Source: an uncultured Clostridia bacterium (lineage in GTDB: Bacteria > Bacillota > Clostridia > Christensenellales > UBA1242). Taken from it: a stretch of 64,000 nucleotides of DNA. The notes under the pieces were generated by a model, which worked only from the letters and a program-made list of their open reading frames with translations, was not told the origin of the DNA and did not search any database. Shown in pieces: positions 1-7,302 of this stretch; position 1 is the first letter of the stretch, and each line of letters starts with the position of its first letter. The stretch spans positions 1 through 64,000 of the forward strand of contig CALWKE010000003.1 in assembly GCA_944381185.1 (NCBI GenBank), read 5' to 3'. The position numbers were made by a program, and so were the translations under genes.

Positions 1-618
<618 letters not shown>

Positions 619-720
619 CACAATACCATGTGAAATAGTAAATGATTACCAGATTCATATATGTGACAAGCTTGTTAAAGCTCTGATAATTAATATGCAG
701 TTGCCAGTGTGCGAATATTA

Positions 721-749
721 TTGACAATTATTCTGCTCTATGATATAAT
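721..749 (+). promoter_or_regulatory. Consensus sigma-A-type promoter in the 23S-5S spacer
   Basis: TTGACA at 721-726 and TATAAT at 744-749 are separated by 17 bp, a perfect match to the housekeeping consensus. Transcription would start near 756, about 40 nt before 5S. This suggests that 5S rRNA can be made independently of the 16S-23S transcript. Confidence 0.75.
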
Positions 750-797
750 TGTTTCGTTAATAGATAATTCCACATGAAAATGTGTTATTATACCATT

Positions 798-912
798 AAC
801 GGTGACCATGCCGCAGAGGTCCACCTGTTCTCATTCCGAACACAGAAGTTAAGCTCTGCAGGGTCGAAAGTACTTGTCTGGAGACGGGCCGGGAGGATAG
901 AACGTTGCCGTT
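798..912 (+). rRNA. 5S ribosomal RNA
   Basis: The roughly 115-nt sequence has the conserved 5S core (CATTCCGAACACAGAAGTTAAG near 832-853). Its ends pair to form helix I: AACGGTGAC at 798 with GTTGCCGTT at the 3' end, allowing G-U pairs. It lies about 180 nt after 23S and is followed at once by a strong terminator. The ends are set by the helix I pairing and may be off by a base or two. Confidence 0.95.
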
Positions 913-920
913 TTTCAAAT

Positions 921-951
921 AAAAGAGATGTGAATTTCACATCTCTTTTTT
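921..951 (+). terminator. Intrinsic terminator of the rRNA operon
   Basis: A perfect hairpin, AAAAGAGATGTGAA / TTCACATCTCTTTT, runs into a T tract. It lies 8 nt after 5S. Confidence 0.9.
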
Positions 952-993
952 GTTTCCATTAATAATAGTTAATCAAGGATAAATTTCTTGATA

Positions 994-1022
994 TTGACAG
1001 AATATTAACTTTTTGGTATACT
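994..1022 (+). promoter_or_regulatory. Promoter of the first coiled-coil gene
   Basis: TTGACA at 994-999 and TATACT at 1017-1022 have 17-bp spacing. This is 29 bp before the ATG at 1051. Confidence 0.7.
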
Positions 1023-1050
1023 ATTTTTGTATTTGAGGGGAGGGTGTTTT

Positions 1051-1332
1051 ATGAAAAACTATGAAGAATTAGAAAGCTACAGAGACGAACTTCAAAAAGA
1101 AGTTCAAGAAAAAACTTATGAACTTGAAGATTTAAAAGAAAGATTTGAAAATGCAAAACAAAAAATTGAAAAAGCTTCGCCAGATGCAAACACAAAACTC
1201 ATTGAATATTCAAACTTAAAATTTATTATTGGTGTTAGAGAGCGAGAATTAAAATCTTTGGTTGTGGCATTAAATGCTGTTAATGACAGGCTTTCAAAAG
1301 CACAAAAACCTGCACAACCGGGAGAAGAATAA
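1051..1332 (+). CDS. Small predicted coiled-coil protein, unknown function
   Basis: Unrecognised 93-residue protein. It is almost wholly helical in appearance, with heptad-like E/L/K patterning from residue 3 to about 45 and again from 55 to 85, and ends in a short unstructured QPGEE tail. There is no signal peptide, membrane segment or cysteine. The ATG at 1051 is chosen over an upstream in-frame start because a strong GAGGGGAGGG ribosome binding site sits just before it. It is monocistronic, with its own promoter and terminator. Size, helical pattern, tail and terminator stem resemble the next gene, so the two may be diverged duplicates. Confidence 0.7.
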   Translation: MKNYEELESYRDELQKEVQEKTYELEDLKERFENAKQKIEKASPDANTKLIEYSNLKFIIGVRERELKSLVVALNAVNDRLSKAQKPAQPGEE

Positions 1333-1334
1333 AC

Positions 1335-1367
1335 TAAAAATAGATACAAAGTTGTATCTATTTTTTA
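1335..1367 (+). terminator. Intrinsic terminator
   Basis: The AAAATAGATAC / GTATCTATTTT hairpin is followed by T residues. The same stem recurs after the next gene at 1763-1795. Confidence 0.85.
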
Positions 1368-1404
1368 TTTATATTAATTATTTAATTAGTGCAAGTTTGC
1401 TCAC

Positions 1405-1433
1405 TTGACAGATAATAAAAAATAGTGTATAAT
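1405..1433 (+). promoter_or_regulatory. Consensus promoter of the second coiled-coil gene
   Basis: TTGACA at 1405-1410 and TATAAT at 1428-1433 have a 17-bp spacer. This is a perfect consensus, so the gene is probably well expressed. Confidence 0.75.
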
Positions 1434-1457
1434 ATTTGGCGTAAAAAGGAGGTTTTT

Positions 1458-1754
1458 ATGGTTAGCCTTAAAGAGAGGCTTGAATTAAGCAGTTTGTCAA
1501 AACGCGAAGATAAGGTAAGAGCTAAAATTAAAAGTTTAAAAAGACGAATCGCTGATGCTGAAAGTTATTATGGCAGTCTGGTTGAACTTGCTGAAAAAAA
1601 TCCTTATTCTCGTGAAGATAGACTTGCTGAAGCAAGGAAAGCTAAAAAAGATGTCGAAAGAAATAAAGATTTGCTTACCTTGTATGAAGCAGAACTTGAA
1701 TCTATCACAGATAAATTGCAAAATTCAAGTGAATCTCAACCTGGAATGGAATAA
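1458..1754 (+). CDS. Small predicted coiled-coil protein, unknown function
   Basis: Unrecognised 98-residue, lysine/glutamate-rich helical protein ending in QPGME. It has two long helical segments (about 5-45 and 55-88) separated by a short turn, with no cysteine, signal peptide or membrane segment. The ATG at 1458 follows an AAAGGAGG site with 5-nt spacing; a longer upstream reading was rejected because it would run into the promoter. It has its own consensus promoter and terminator. The layout mirrors the gene at 1051. Confidence 0.7.
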   Translation: MVSLKERLELSSLSKREDKVRAKIKSLKRRIADAESYYGSLVELAEKNPYSREDRLAEARKAKKDVERNKDLLTLYEAELESITDKLQNSSESQPGME

Positions 1755-1762
1755 TAAATGGA

Positions 1763-1795
1763 AAAATAGATACTTGCTTGTATCTATTTTTTTTA
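1763..1795 (+). terminator. Intrinsic terminator
   Basis: An AAAATAGATAC / GTATCTATTTT hairpin with a T8 tail. Only the loop differs from the terminator at 1335. Confidence 0.88.
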
Positions 1796-1914
1796 TAATA
1801 CAAAATTTTTAATATCATAATAAATTACTTATATAAGTTTGAAAGAATATTGCCTTGACGAAAAGTTTTTAAAAATATACGATAAATATATAATAAAAAA
1901 TTAAGAGGTATAAT

Positions 1915-2295
1915 ATGATTTCAAATGGTAACACAGATTATGTTAGTGAAGGGCTTAAACTAGTTTATTTTGACCGAAAAGACGAATGGAAAAATGCAGT
2001 TCAAAGGGCAAGTTTAACAGATATTAAAGAAACTTTAAAAATTATGAAAGAACTTCAAAATGCAAAAAGTGATGTTGAAGTTAGGGCAGTTGCTGAAAAA
2101 TATTATGGCAAACTTACTGGTGATGTGCTTGCTATGGTTTTAGGATTTTCAAAAAAAGGTCCTGAATTTTTGATTGCTTATGACCCAGCCTATTATGATG
2201 AAAATGCTGAACGAAAATTTATTGACAAGGTTTGGGCAAACAATCGAAGGTGTGCAGGTATTGAAAGTGCAAGCAGTCAGCAATCTTTAAATTAA
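1915..2295 (+). CDS. Hypothetical protein
   Basis: Unrecognised 126-residue soluble protein. Residues 20-75 look helical and residues 80-100 more strand-like. It has one cysteine, no catalytic motif that I can see, and a polar Ser/Gln-rich C-terminus. An AAGAGG ribosome binding site precedes the ATG. A weak promoter (TTGACG at 1855-1860, TACGAT at 1878-1883, 17-bp spacing) and a downstream terminator make it a single-gene unit. Codon use and base composition match its neighbours. Confidence 0.6.
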   Translation: MISNGNTDYVSEGLKLVYFDRKDEWKNAVQRASLTDIKETLKIMKELQNAKSDVEVRAVAEKYYGKLTGDVLAMVLGFSKKGPEFLIAYDPAYYDENAERKFIDKVWANNRRCAGIESASSQQSLN

Positions 2296-2301
2296 ATTCA
2301 A

Positions 2302-2328
2302 GCAGCCAAAAATTATGGCTGTTTTTTT
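2302..2328 (+). terminator. Intrinsic terminator
   Basis: A GCAGCCA / TGGCTG hairpin followed by a T7 run. Confidence 0.88.
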
Positions 2329-2349
2329 ATGCAAAAATTTAAGCCTTGT

Positions 2350-2378
2350 TTGACAAAAATATAATAAGAAATTATACT
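2350..2378 (+). promoter_or_regulatory. Promoter of the ECF transporter operon
   Basis: TTGACA at 2350-2355 and TATACT at 2373-2378 have 17-bp spacing, 28 bp before the ATG of the S component. Confidence 0.7.
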
Positions 2379-2405
2379 TGTTTTAGAATAGATAAAGGAA
2401 AGATT

Positions 2406-3077
2406 ATGACTAAATTAAAAAAAGTAATTTTGGCTGGGCTTTTGCTTGCAGCAGCGATTGTGTTTAATAGATTTTTATCAATAAAAACACCAATAGTTGT
2501 TATTTCGTTTGGGTTTATTCCAAAAATAATAATTGCAACAATGTTTGGACCATGGTGGTCTATGCTTTTGTTTGGGCTTGCAGACTTGATTGGTGCACTA
2601 TTGTTTCCATTTGGCGCATACTTTGTTGGCTACACAGCTAGTGCTGTTATAAGTGGATTTATCTATGGAATATTTTTGCATAGAAAAAAGAAAATCCCTG
2701 CAAAAACTTATCTTTGGAAACTTATTGTCGCATGTTTGCTTTCTAATTTAATTTGTAACTTGCTTTTAAATTCTGTTTGGATTTATGTGACAACCAAAAA
2801 AGCAATTTCGGTTATTCTTCCAACACGAATTGTTAAAGAACTTGTGACTGTGCCAATTTATGTTGCAATTATGTTTGGAATGCATGTTTTCTTTGAAAAA
2901 TATAAGGTTTATGATTTGGCACTAGGAAAAACTGATGAGGAATCTGTTGAAGATGAAAGTGATTTAAAAAATAAAGAAAATTCAGTTGAAAATAATAAAA
3001 AAATAGATAAAAATTCAACTAAAAAAGTTTCTACCGAAACAAATTTAGGTGGTGAAAAAGATGAAACTAACTCTTGA
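2406..3077 (+). CDS. folT: ECF transporter S component, folate (FolT) family
   Basis: Substrate-binding membrane subunit of an energy-coupling-factor vitamin importer. The 223-residue protein has about six hydrophobic segments within residues 1-175. It shows the FolT-like pattern: FGFIPKI, then FGPWW, LADLIGALLFPFGAYF and a YTASAVISG segment. A hydrophilic Asp/Glu/Lys/Asn-rich tail (about 178-223) is unusual for the family. The ATG at 2406 follows an AAAGGAAAG site. It overlaps the ATPase gene by 17 nt, which fits translational coupling. Folate as substrate is inferred from family resemblance; another S-component specificity is possible. Confidence 0.78.
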   Translation: MTKLKKVILAGLLLAAAIVFNRFLSIKTPIVVISFGFIPKIIIATMFGPWWSMLLFGLADLIGALLFPFGAYFVGYTASAVISGFIYGIFLHRKKKIPAKTYLWKLIVACLLSNLICNLLLNSVWIYVTTKKAISVILPTRIVKELVTVPIYVAIMFGMHVFFEKYKVYDLALGKTDEESVEDESDLKNKENSVENNKKIDKNSTKKVSTETNLGGEKDETNS

Positions 3078-3834
3078 AAATGTTAATTTTAATTATTCAA
3101 AATTTAAAATTAAAGATATAAATTTAGAGTTTAATTCAGGTGAAATTGTTGCAATAACAGGTAACAATGCAGGTGGAAAAACCACACTTTTGGGTCTTGT
3201 GTCAGGAATTATTAAGCCAAAAAAAGGTAAGGTTTTAATTGACGGTGTTTCCTTAAAAAAGAGCCCTGTCAAAATTGGCGTGGTTTTTCAAAATCCCGAC
3301 TCTCAAGTTATTTTTAATAATGTTTATGATGACATTTGTTTTACCTTAAAAAATTTTCAAATTCCAAAGCAAGAGTGGGACAAACGAATTAATGATGCAC
3401 TTGTTGCCGTTGGCATGGAAGAGTTTAAAAATGGTGAAATATTTGAACTTTCTGCCGGGCAAAAACAGCGAATTGTTATTGCCAACATGCTTGCAATTAA
3501 CCCTGACATAATTATTTTTGATGAGTCATCATCTTATCTTGACACAACCTATAAAGATAAGTTTTACAGGCTTATTTTAAACCTTAAAGAGCAGGGAAAA
3601 CTTGTTATTTTTGCAACTAATGTGCTTGAAGAAATTGCTTTTGCTGATAGAGTAATCTTTATTTCAAATGGTGAAATTAAGTTTGATTTATCAAAAGATG
3701 AAGCAATTAAAGGGCTTGAACTTTTTGAAAAAAATAATATGTATGTTCCACTAAAACTAAAACTTATGCGAGAGTTTAATATAAACTCTGGTTTTGATGA
3801 TGATATTTTTAATGAAATGAGGGCAAAAAAATGA
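3061..3834 (+). CDS. ecfA: ECF transporter ATPase subunit (EcfA)
   Basis: ABC-type ATPase that drives the ECF importer in the membrane complex. The 257-residue protein has a Walker A at residues 34-42 (GNNAGGKTT, where EcfA usually has a serine-glycine pair), the Q-loop FQNPDSQ typical of EcfA, an LSAGQKQR signature in place of LSGGQ, and Walker B IIIFDESSSYLD. The ATG at 3061 is chosen because an AGGTGG site precedes it. Only one ATPase is encoded here; Firmicutes commonly use an EcfA1/EcfA2 pair. It may act as a homodimer or pair with an ATPase encoded elsewhere. Confidence 0.88.
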   Translation: MKLTLENVNFNYSKFKIKDINLEFNSGEIVAITGNNAGGKTTLLGLVSGIIKPKKGKVLIDGVSLKKSPVKIGVVFQNPDSQVIFNNVYDDICFTLKNFQIPKQEWDKRINDALVAVGMEEFKNGEIFELSAGQKQRIVIANMLAINPDIIIFDESSSYLDTTYKDKFYRLILNLKEQGKLVIFATNVLEEIAFADRVIFISNGEIKFDLSKDEAIKGLELFEKNNMYVPLKLKLMREFNINSGFDDDIFNEMRAKK

Positions 3835-4403
3835 CGGCGCTTTTAATTTTGTTTTTAATAGGCTATTCAATTGCCGTGTTTTTAATTAAAAATTTATGGG
3901 TTCTTTTGGGCTTTACAATTTTTAATCTTTTGCTTTTGATTATAACAAGAATTTCTCCACGAAAACTTGCAAAAAACACACTTGCAATTTTGCCTTTTTT
4001 GATAATTGTGTTTTTGTTTAATTTGATATTTGACAGTGTGGTTAATTCACTCATTGTTATTTGGCGAATTTTTATAGTAACCAATTTTTGTTTTATTTTT
4101 TCAGTCAATGTTTCGCCGGCAAACCTTGCAAATGGTTTTACAACTCTTTTGTGTCCGCTAAAACTTTTTAAGGTAAACACCGAAAGATTGGGCATAATGC
4201 TGACTATTGCATTCAACTTTATTCCAATTCTTCGTGCAAAGGCAGGTGGAATGAAAAAGACACTTAAAGTTCGCCATGTAAAAATAACACCAAAAAATTT
4301 AATTCAAATGCTTACCTTTATGTTTTCAATGTTTTTTGTTGAACTTATAAAAATGTCAAATGAACTTGAAAGGGCAATGCTTGCCCGAAATTACAGCGAA
4401 TAA
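3831..4403 (+). CDS. ecfT: ECF transporter transmembrane subunit (EcfT), short form
   Basis: Integral-membrane coupling subunit linking the S component to the ATPase. It is 190 residues, shorter than the usual 250-270, with about four to five hydrophobic segments. The cytoplasmic coupling region is present: an LKVRHVK stretch after LRAKAGG, and a C-terminal ELERAMLARNY that matches the conserved A-R-G/Y coupling motif. The start overlaps the ATPase stop by 4 nt. The short length reflects fewer N-terminal segments rather than a frameshift. It closes the operon and is followed by a terminator. Confidence 0.8.
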   Translation: MTALLILFLIGYSIAVFLIKNLWVLLGFTIFNLLLLIITRISPRKLAKNTLAILPFLIIVFLFNLIFDSVVNSLIVIWRIFIVTNFCFIFSVNVSPANLANGFTTLLCPLKLFKVNTERLGIMLTIAFNFIPILRAKAGGMKKTLKVRHVKITPKNLIQMLTFMFSMFFVELIKMSNELERAMLARNYSE

Positions 4404-4434
4404 AAAAACAGTTAGAGTTCTAACTGTTTTTTTG
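4403..4434 (+). terminator. Intrinsic terminator of the ECF operon
   Basis: A perfect AAAAACAGTTAGA / TCTAACTGTTTTT hairpin with a T tail. Confidence 0.9.
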
Positions 4435-4509
4435 TTTCATTGTATTACTTTGAGTTGCGGTGCTGCCACCGTGGGCAGTTTGCCTTCGGCTTTTCTATCA
4501 CTCTTCTCG

Positions 4510-4645
4510 TGTCATTTCTCCAGCGTAGTCGAAGAATCCCATAATCAGAAACAAGAAATAATACAAAACATATTACCCCCCACAGTGTCGTCCTGAGCGT
4601 AGTCGAAGGACCCCATAACCGAAGATGAGTAACAAAACATAGTGA
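4510..4645 (+). repeat. Two direct copies of a REP-like intergenic repeat
   Basis: Two diverged direct copies (about 4510-4573 and 4588-4643) share GTGTC, then GCGTAGTCGAAG, CCCATAA and ACAAAACAT. The core CTGAGCGTAGTCGAAGGA resembles the dispersed REP-like repeat seen in many bacterial genomes. A third, inverted copy (TTCGCTCAGGGCGACAC) lies at about 4737-4755. This stretch is more GC-rich than its surroundings and no coding function is supported. Confidence 0.6.
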
Positions 4646-4820
4646 ACACAAAATAATTTTTAAAGTATTGCAATAGGGTATGCAAAATTGGAACGCCGCC
4701 CAAGTTATCTGATGAGACCCGTTCGACTCCACTTCGTTTCGCTCAGGGCGACACGCTTGAGATTTTATGTGCAACACATTCGAAGAGTGCGAAGCACTAC
4801 CGCCTGCAGTCGCTGGATTG

Positions 4821-4909
4821 CTTTGTGGGGGCCCCAAAACACACTATTCGTTACGCGCAAAAAACTTTAATTTTTTTTAAAAAACTACTTGACACGAAGC
4901 CGTGTGTGC
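4821..4909 (+). repeat. Promoter-block repeat, copy A (no -10 box)
   Basis: This block starts CTTTGTGGGGGCCCCAAAA, passes through ACACTATTCGTTAC and a CTTTAA/poly-T stretch, and ends in CTACTTGACACGA. It is nearly identical to copy B at 4996-5084. The -35 hexamer TTGACA (4889-4894) is kept. The matching -10 position, 17 bp on, reads CGTCGG, so this copy is probably a dead duplicate. Confidence 0.8.
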
Positions 4910-4971
4910 GCCGTCGGCAAGGCACTTTGTGAATTTTTTGCAAAACTTCACCTTTTAGCCTGCCTAGGCTT

Positions 4972-5006
4972 TCCCCACAAATCTTAATAATTAATCTTTG
5001 TGGGGG
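4972..5006. repeat. Inverted repeat / hairpin before promoter copy B
   Basis: CCCCACAAA and TTTGTGGGG form a perfect 9-bp inverted repeat separated by an AT-rich loop. It overlaps the first bases of repeat copy B. It could be a terminator-like or protein-binding structure; no T tract follows. Confidence 0.6.
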
Positions 5007-5084
5007 CCCCAAAAACACACTATTCGTTACACGCAAAAAACTTTAAAATTTTTTAAAAAACTACTTGACACGAGTCCGTGTGTA
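4996..5084 (+). repeat. Promoter-block repeat, copy B (carries the rpsJ promoter)
   Basis: Second copy of the block at 4821, about 175 bp downstream in the same orientation, with only a few base differences. Its -35 box is paired with a good -10 box, so this copy is the functional one. Confidence 0.8.
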
Positions 5085-5093
5085 TAGTAGAAT
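5065..5093 (+). promoter_or_regulatory. Promoter of the S10-spc-alpha ribosomal cluster
   Basis: TTGACA at 5065-5070 and TAGAAT at 5088-5093 have a 17-bp spacer. The start site would be near 5100, leaving an unusually long leader of about 290 nt before rpsJ. Confidence 0.75.
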
Positions 5094-5099
5094 ATTTGT

Positions 5100-5387
5100 G
5101 TTACGCTCTGTGGGGTGGGGTTATTATGGTCTTTTGACGGAGTAATCCAACAAAAATTTAAAGCGTGAAAGTGCTTAAATTTTTATTTAAGTAACTCATT
5201 AATTATTTTTTTTGCCCATAGATTTGGGGTTGAAGCCAAAGGTTACTTTATATAGCCCAAGAAAGATAACTTTGGTGGACAATAGTTCTAACAACGATTA
5301 GAGCGACAAACACTTATGCCGTTTATTAAAACCTGAGTAACGCAGAAATGGCAAGTGTTTTGGTAAATCATAACTTGGAGGAAAATA
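5100..5387 (+). promoter_or_regulatory. Structured 5' leader of the ribosomal protein operon
   Basis: Non-coding leader with several strong helices. AAAAATTTAA / TTAAATTTTT at 5152-5184 is a perfect 10-bp stem. CCAAAG... / ...CTTTGG at 5235-5275 is an imperfect hairpin. Its loop (AGCCCAAG, about 5253-5260) can pair with TTGGGGTT (about 5224-5231) as a pseudoknot. AAACACTT-GCC / GGC-AAGTGTTT at about 5308-5360 closes the 3' part. This architecture fits a ribosomal-protein autoregulatory leader, but I cannot assign it to a known family. Confidence 0.6.
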
Positions 5388-5696
5388 ATGGCAATTCAAA
5401 AAATGAGAATTAAGTTAAAGGCATATGACCACAATCTTGTTGACCAAAGTGCTGCAAGAATTGTTGAGACTGTTAAAAAGTCTGGGGCAAAATATTCTGG
5501 CCCAATTCCTATGCCAACAGAAAAAGAAGTTGTAACAATACTTCGTGCTGTTCACAAAGACAAAGATAGTCGTGAACAATTTGAAATGAGAACATATAAA
5601 AGGTTGATTGATATCTATAACCCATCTGCAAAAACAGTTGATTCACTTATGAAGATTGAACTTCCAGCAGGTGTTGATATCAAAATAAAATTATAA
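5388..5696 (+). CDS. rpsJ: 30S ribosomal protein S10
   Basis: S10 (uS10) of the 30S head, also the NusB partner in antitermination. It is 102 residues, the normal length, with the typical opening [17 protein letters not shown] and the conserved [24 protein letters not shown] and DLxxP-type loop regions. A TTGGAGG site precedes the ATG. It is the first gene of a long co-directional cluster and follows the folded leader. Confidence 0.97.
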   Translation: MAIQKMRIKLKAYDHNLVDQSAARIVETVKKSGAKYSGPIPMPTEKEVVTILRAVHKDKDSREQFEMRTYKRLIDIYNPSAKTVDSLMKIELPAGVDIKIKL

Positions 5697-5723
5697 TAAG
5701 GTCGCAGGAGGAAAAGAAATACT

Positions 5724-6353
5724 ATGAAAAACGCAATACTTGGCAAAAAAATCGGTATGTCACAAATCTTCACTGACAAAGGTGTTGTTATCCCTGTGAC
5801 TGTTGTTGAGGCTGGCCCTTGCTATGTATCACAAATTAAAACAGAAGCTGTAGATGGCTATAATGCAGTTCAACTTGCTTTTATGGATACAAAAGAAAGC
5901 AGACTCACAAAGGCCGTTGCTGGACACCTTAAAAAAGCAAATGTTTCAGCTAAAAAATATTTAAAAGAATTCAAAATCTCATCTGAAGGCTTAAACCTTG
6001 GTTCAGAAATCAAATGCAATGTTTTCACCGCTGGTGACAAAGTTGATGTTTCAGGTTTCTCAAAAGGTCATGGTTTTTCAGGTAACATTCAAAGATGGAA
6101 TGCATCTCGTCAAAGAATGACTCATGGTGCTGGTCCAATCCACAGAGCACCGGGTGCTCTTTCAGCAAACTCAACACCATCAAAAGTTTTCAAAAATCAC
6201 AAACTTCCTGGTGATTGGGGCTATGAAAAAGTTACAATTCAAAATCTTGAAATTGCAAAAGTCGATGCAGAAAGAAACCTTATTTTAATTAAGGGTGCTA
6301 TTCCAGGAGCCAAAGGTGCAGTTGTTTCAATTTGCACTGCAGTAAAGGCTTAA
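5724..6353 (+). CDS. rplC: 50S ribosomal protein L3
   Basis: L3 (uL3) helps form the 50S core near the peptidyl-transferase centre and is an early assembly protein. It is 209 residues, normal length. It opens with the characteristic ILGKKIGMSQIF and carries the central SKGHGF, THGAGPIHR and PG loop segments that reach into the rRNA. It has a GCAGGAGG site 27 nt after rpsJ. Confidence 0.97.
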   Translation: MKNAILGKKIGMSQIFTDKGVVIPVTVVEAGPCYVSQIKTEAVDGYNAVQLAFMDTKESRLTKAVAGHLKKANVSAKKYLKEFKISSEGLNLGSEIKCNVFTAGDKVDVSGFSKGHGFSGNIQRWNASRQRMTHGAGPIHRAPGALSANSTPSKVFKNHKLPGDWGYEKVTIQNLEIAKVDAERNLILIKGAIPGAKGAVVSICTAVKA

Positions 6354-6370
6354 GTTAGGGGGATAAAATT

Positions 6371-6988
6371 ATGCAGACAAAAGTTTTTAATTTAGAAGGA
6401 CAAGAAGTTGGCAAAATAACTGTTGCAGACAGCGTGTTCAAAGCTCCTGTTAATGAAGTGCTTGTTCACCAAGCAGTTGTTAGCTATCTTGCAAATCAAA
6501 GACAAGGCACAAAGAGCACACTAACTAGAGCTGAAGTTGCTGGTGGTGGCAGAAAGCCTTGGAGACAAAAGGGAACAGGTAGAGCAAGACAAGGTTCTAT
6601 TCGTTCACCACAATGGGTTCATGGTGGCGTTGTGTTTGCACCAAAGCCAAGAGATTTCACAAAGAAGCTTCCTAGCCAAATGAAAAGGGCAGCATTCGTT
6701 AGTGCACTCTCTGCAATGATGGCTGAAAATGCTATTAAAGTTGTTGAAGATATGAACATTGAAGCAAAAACAAAGGCCGCTGTTAAGGCTCTTGAAGCAT
6801 TAAAACTTTCAAGAAGAGTTGTTGTTGTGACTGAAGGTGTTAATGATAATGCAATTCGTGCATTCAATAACCTTAAAGAAGTAACAGTTACAACCGCAGA
6901 TGTTCTTAACACATATGACCTTGTTGCCGCTGACTTTGCACTTGTTACCAAGGACGCAATTAAGAAAATCGAGGAGGCACACAAATAA
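6371..6988 (+). CDS. rplD: 50S ribosomal protein L4
   Basis: L4 (uL4) lines the nascent-peptide tunnel. It is 205 residues, normal length. The tunnel-loop sequence is intact (QRQGTKSTLTRAEVAGGG, then KPWRQKGTGRARQGS). Its stop overlaps the start of rplW by one base (TAATG), suggesting translational coupling. In gammaproteobacteria L4 represses this operon; here that role is only a possibility. Confidence 0.97.
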   Translation: MQTKVFNLEGQEVGKITVADSVFKAPVNEVLVHQAVVSYLANQRQGTKSTLTRAEVAGGGRKPWRQKGTGRARQGSIRSPQWVHGGVVFAPKPRDFTKKLPSQMKRAAFVSALSAMMAENAIKVVEDMNIEAKTKAAVKALEALKLSRRVVVVTEGVNDNAIRAFNNLKEVTVTTADVLNTYDLVAADFALVTKDAIKKIEEAHK

Positions 6989-7278
6989 TGTTAGCACAAG
7001 ATATTATTATTAAACCTATCCTTACAGAAAAGAGTTACGCTGATATCGCAAACAAAAAATATTACTTTAAAGTTGCAAAAAAGGCAACAAAAACTCAAAT
7101 CAAAAAAGCAGTTGAAAATATTTTTAAAGTTAAAGTTCAAAGCGTTAACACAATGAATGTTTATGGAAAAATAAAAAGACAAGGAAGAACAGAAGGTCTT
7201 ACCGGAAACTATAAGAAAGCTATTGTTCAACTTTCAAGCGACAGTAAGTCAATCGAATTCTTCGACAGCTTGTCATAA
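6988..7278 (+). CDS. rplW: 50S ribosomal protein L23
   Basis: L23 (uL23) sits at the tunnel exit and docks SRP and trigger factor. It is 96 residues, typical length. It shows I(L)KPILTEKSY at the start, followed by KKATKTQIKKAVENIFKVKV and a basic loop with KRQGR. The ATG overlaps the rplD stop. Confidence 0.96.
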   Translation: MLAQDIIIKPILTEKSYADIANKKYYFKVAKKATKTQIKKAVENIFKVKVQSVNTMNVYGKIKRQGRTEGLTGNYKKAIVQLSSDSKSIEFFDSLS

Positions 7279-7302
7279 TCAAGGTAAAGGAGAAAGATAG
7301 AT

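Noticed and set aside
774..962. Plus-strand reading frame over 5S rRNA
   Set aside because: It overlaps the whole 5S gene and its terminator; the apparent protein has no coding pattern.
4445..5036. Several 60-130 residue reading frames in the repeat island, both strands
   Set aside because: They follow REP-like repeats and the duplicated promoter block, lack ribosome binding sites, and their composition tracks the repeats.
6619..6984. Antisense frame within rplD, and similar long frames opposite other ribosomal genes
   Set aside because: Strong codon bias on the coding strand opens frames on the other strand; none has a start signal or homology.
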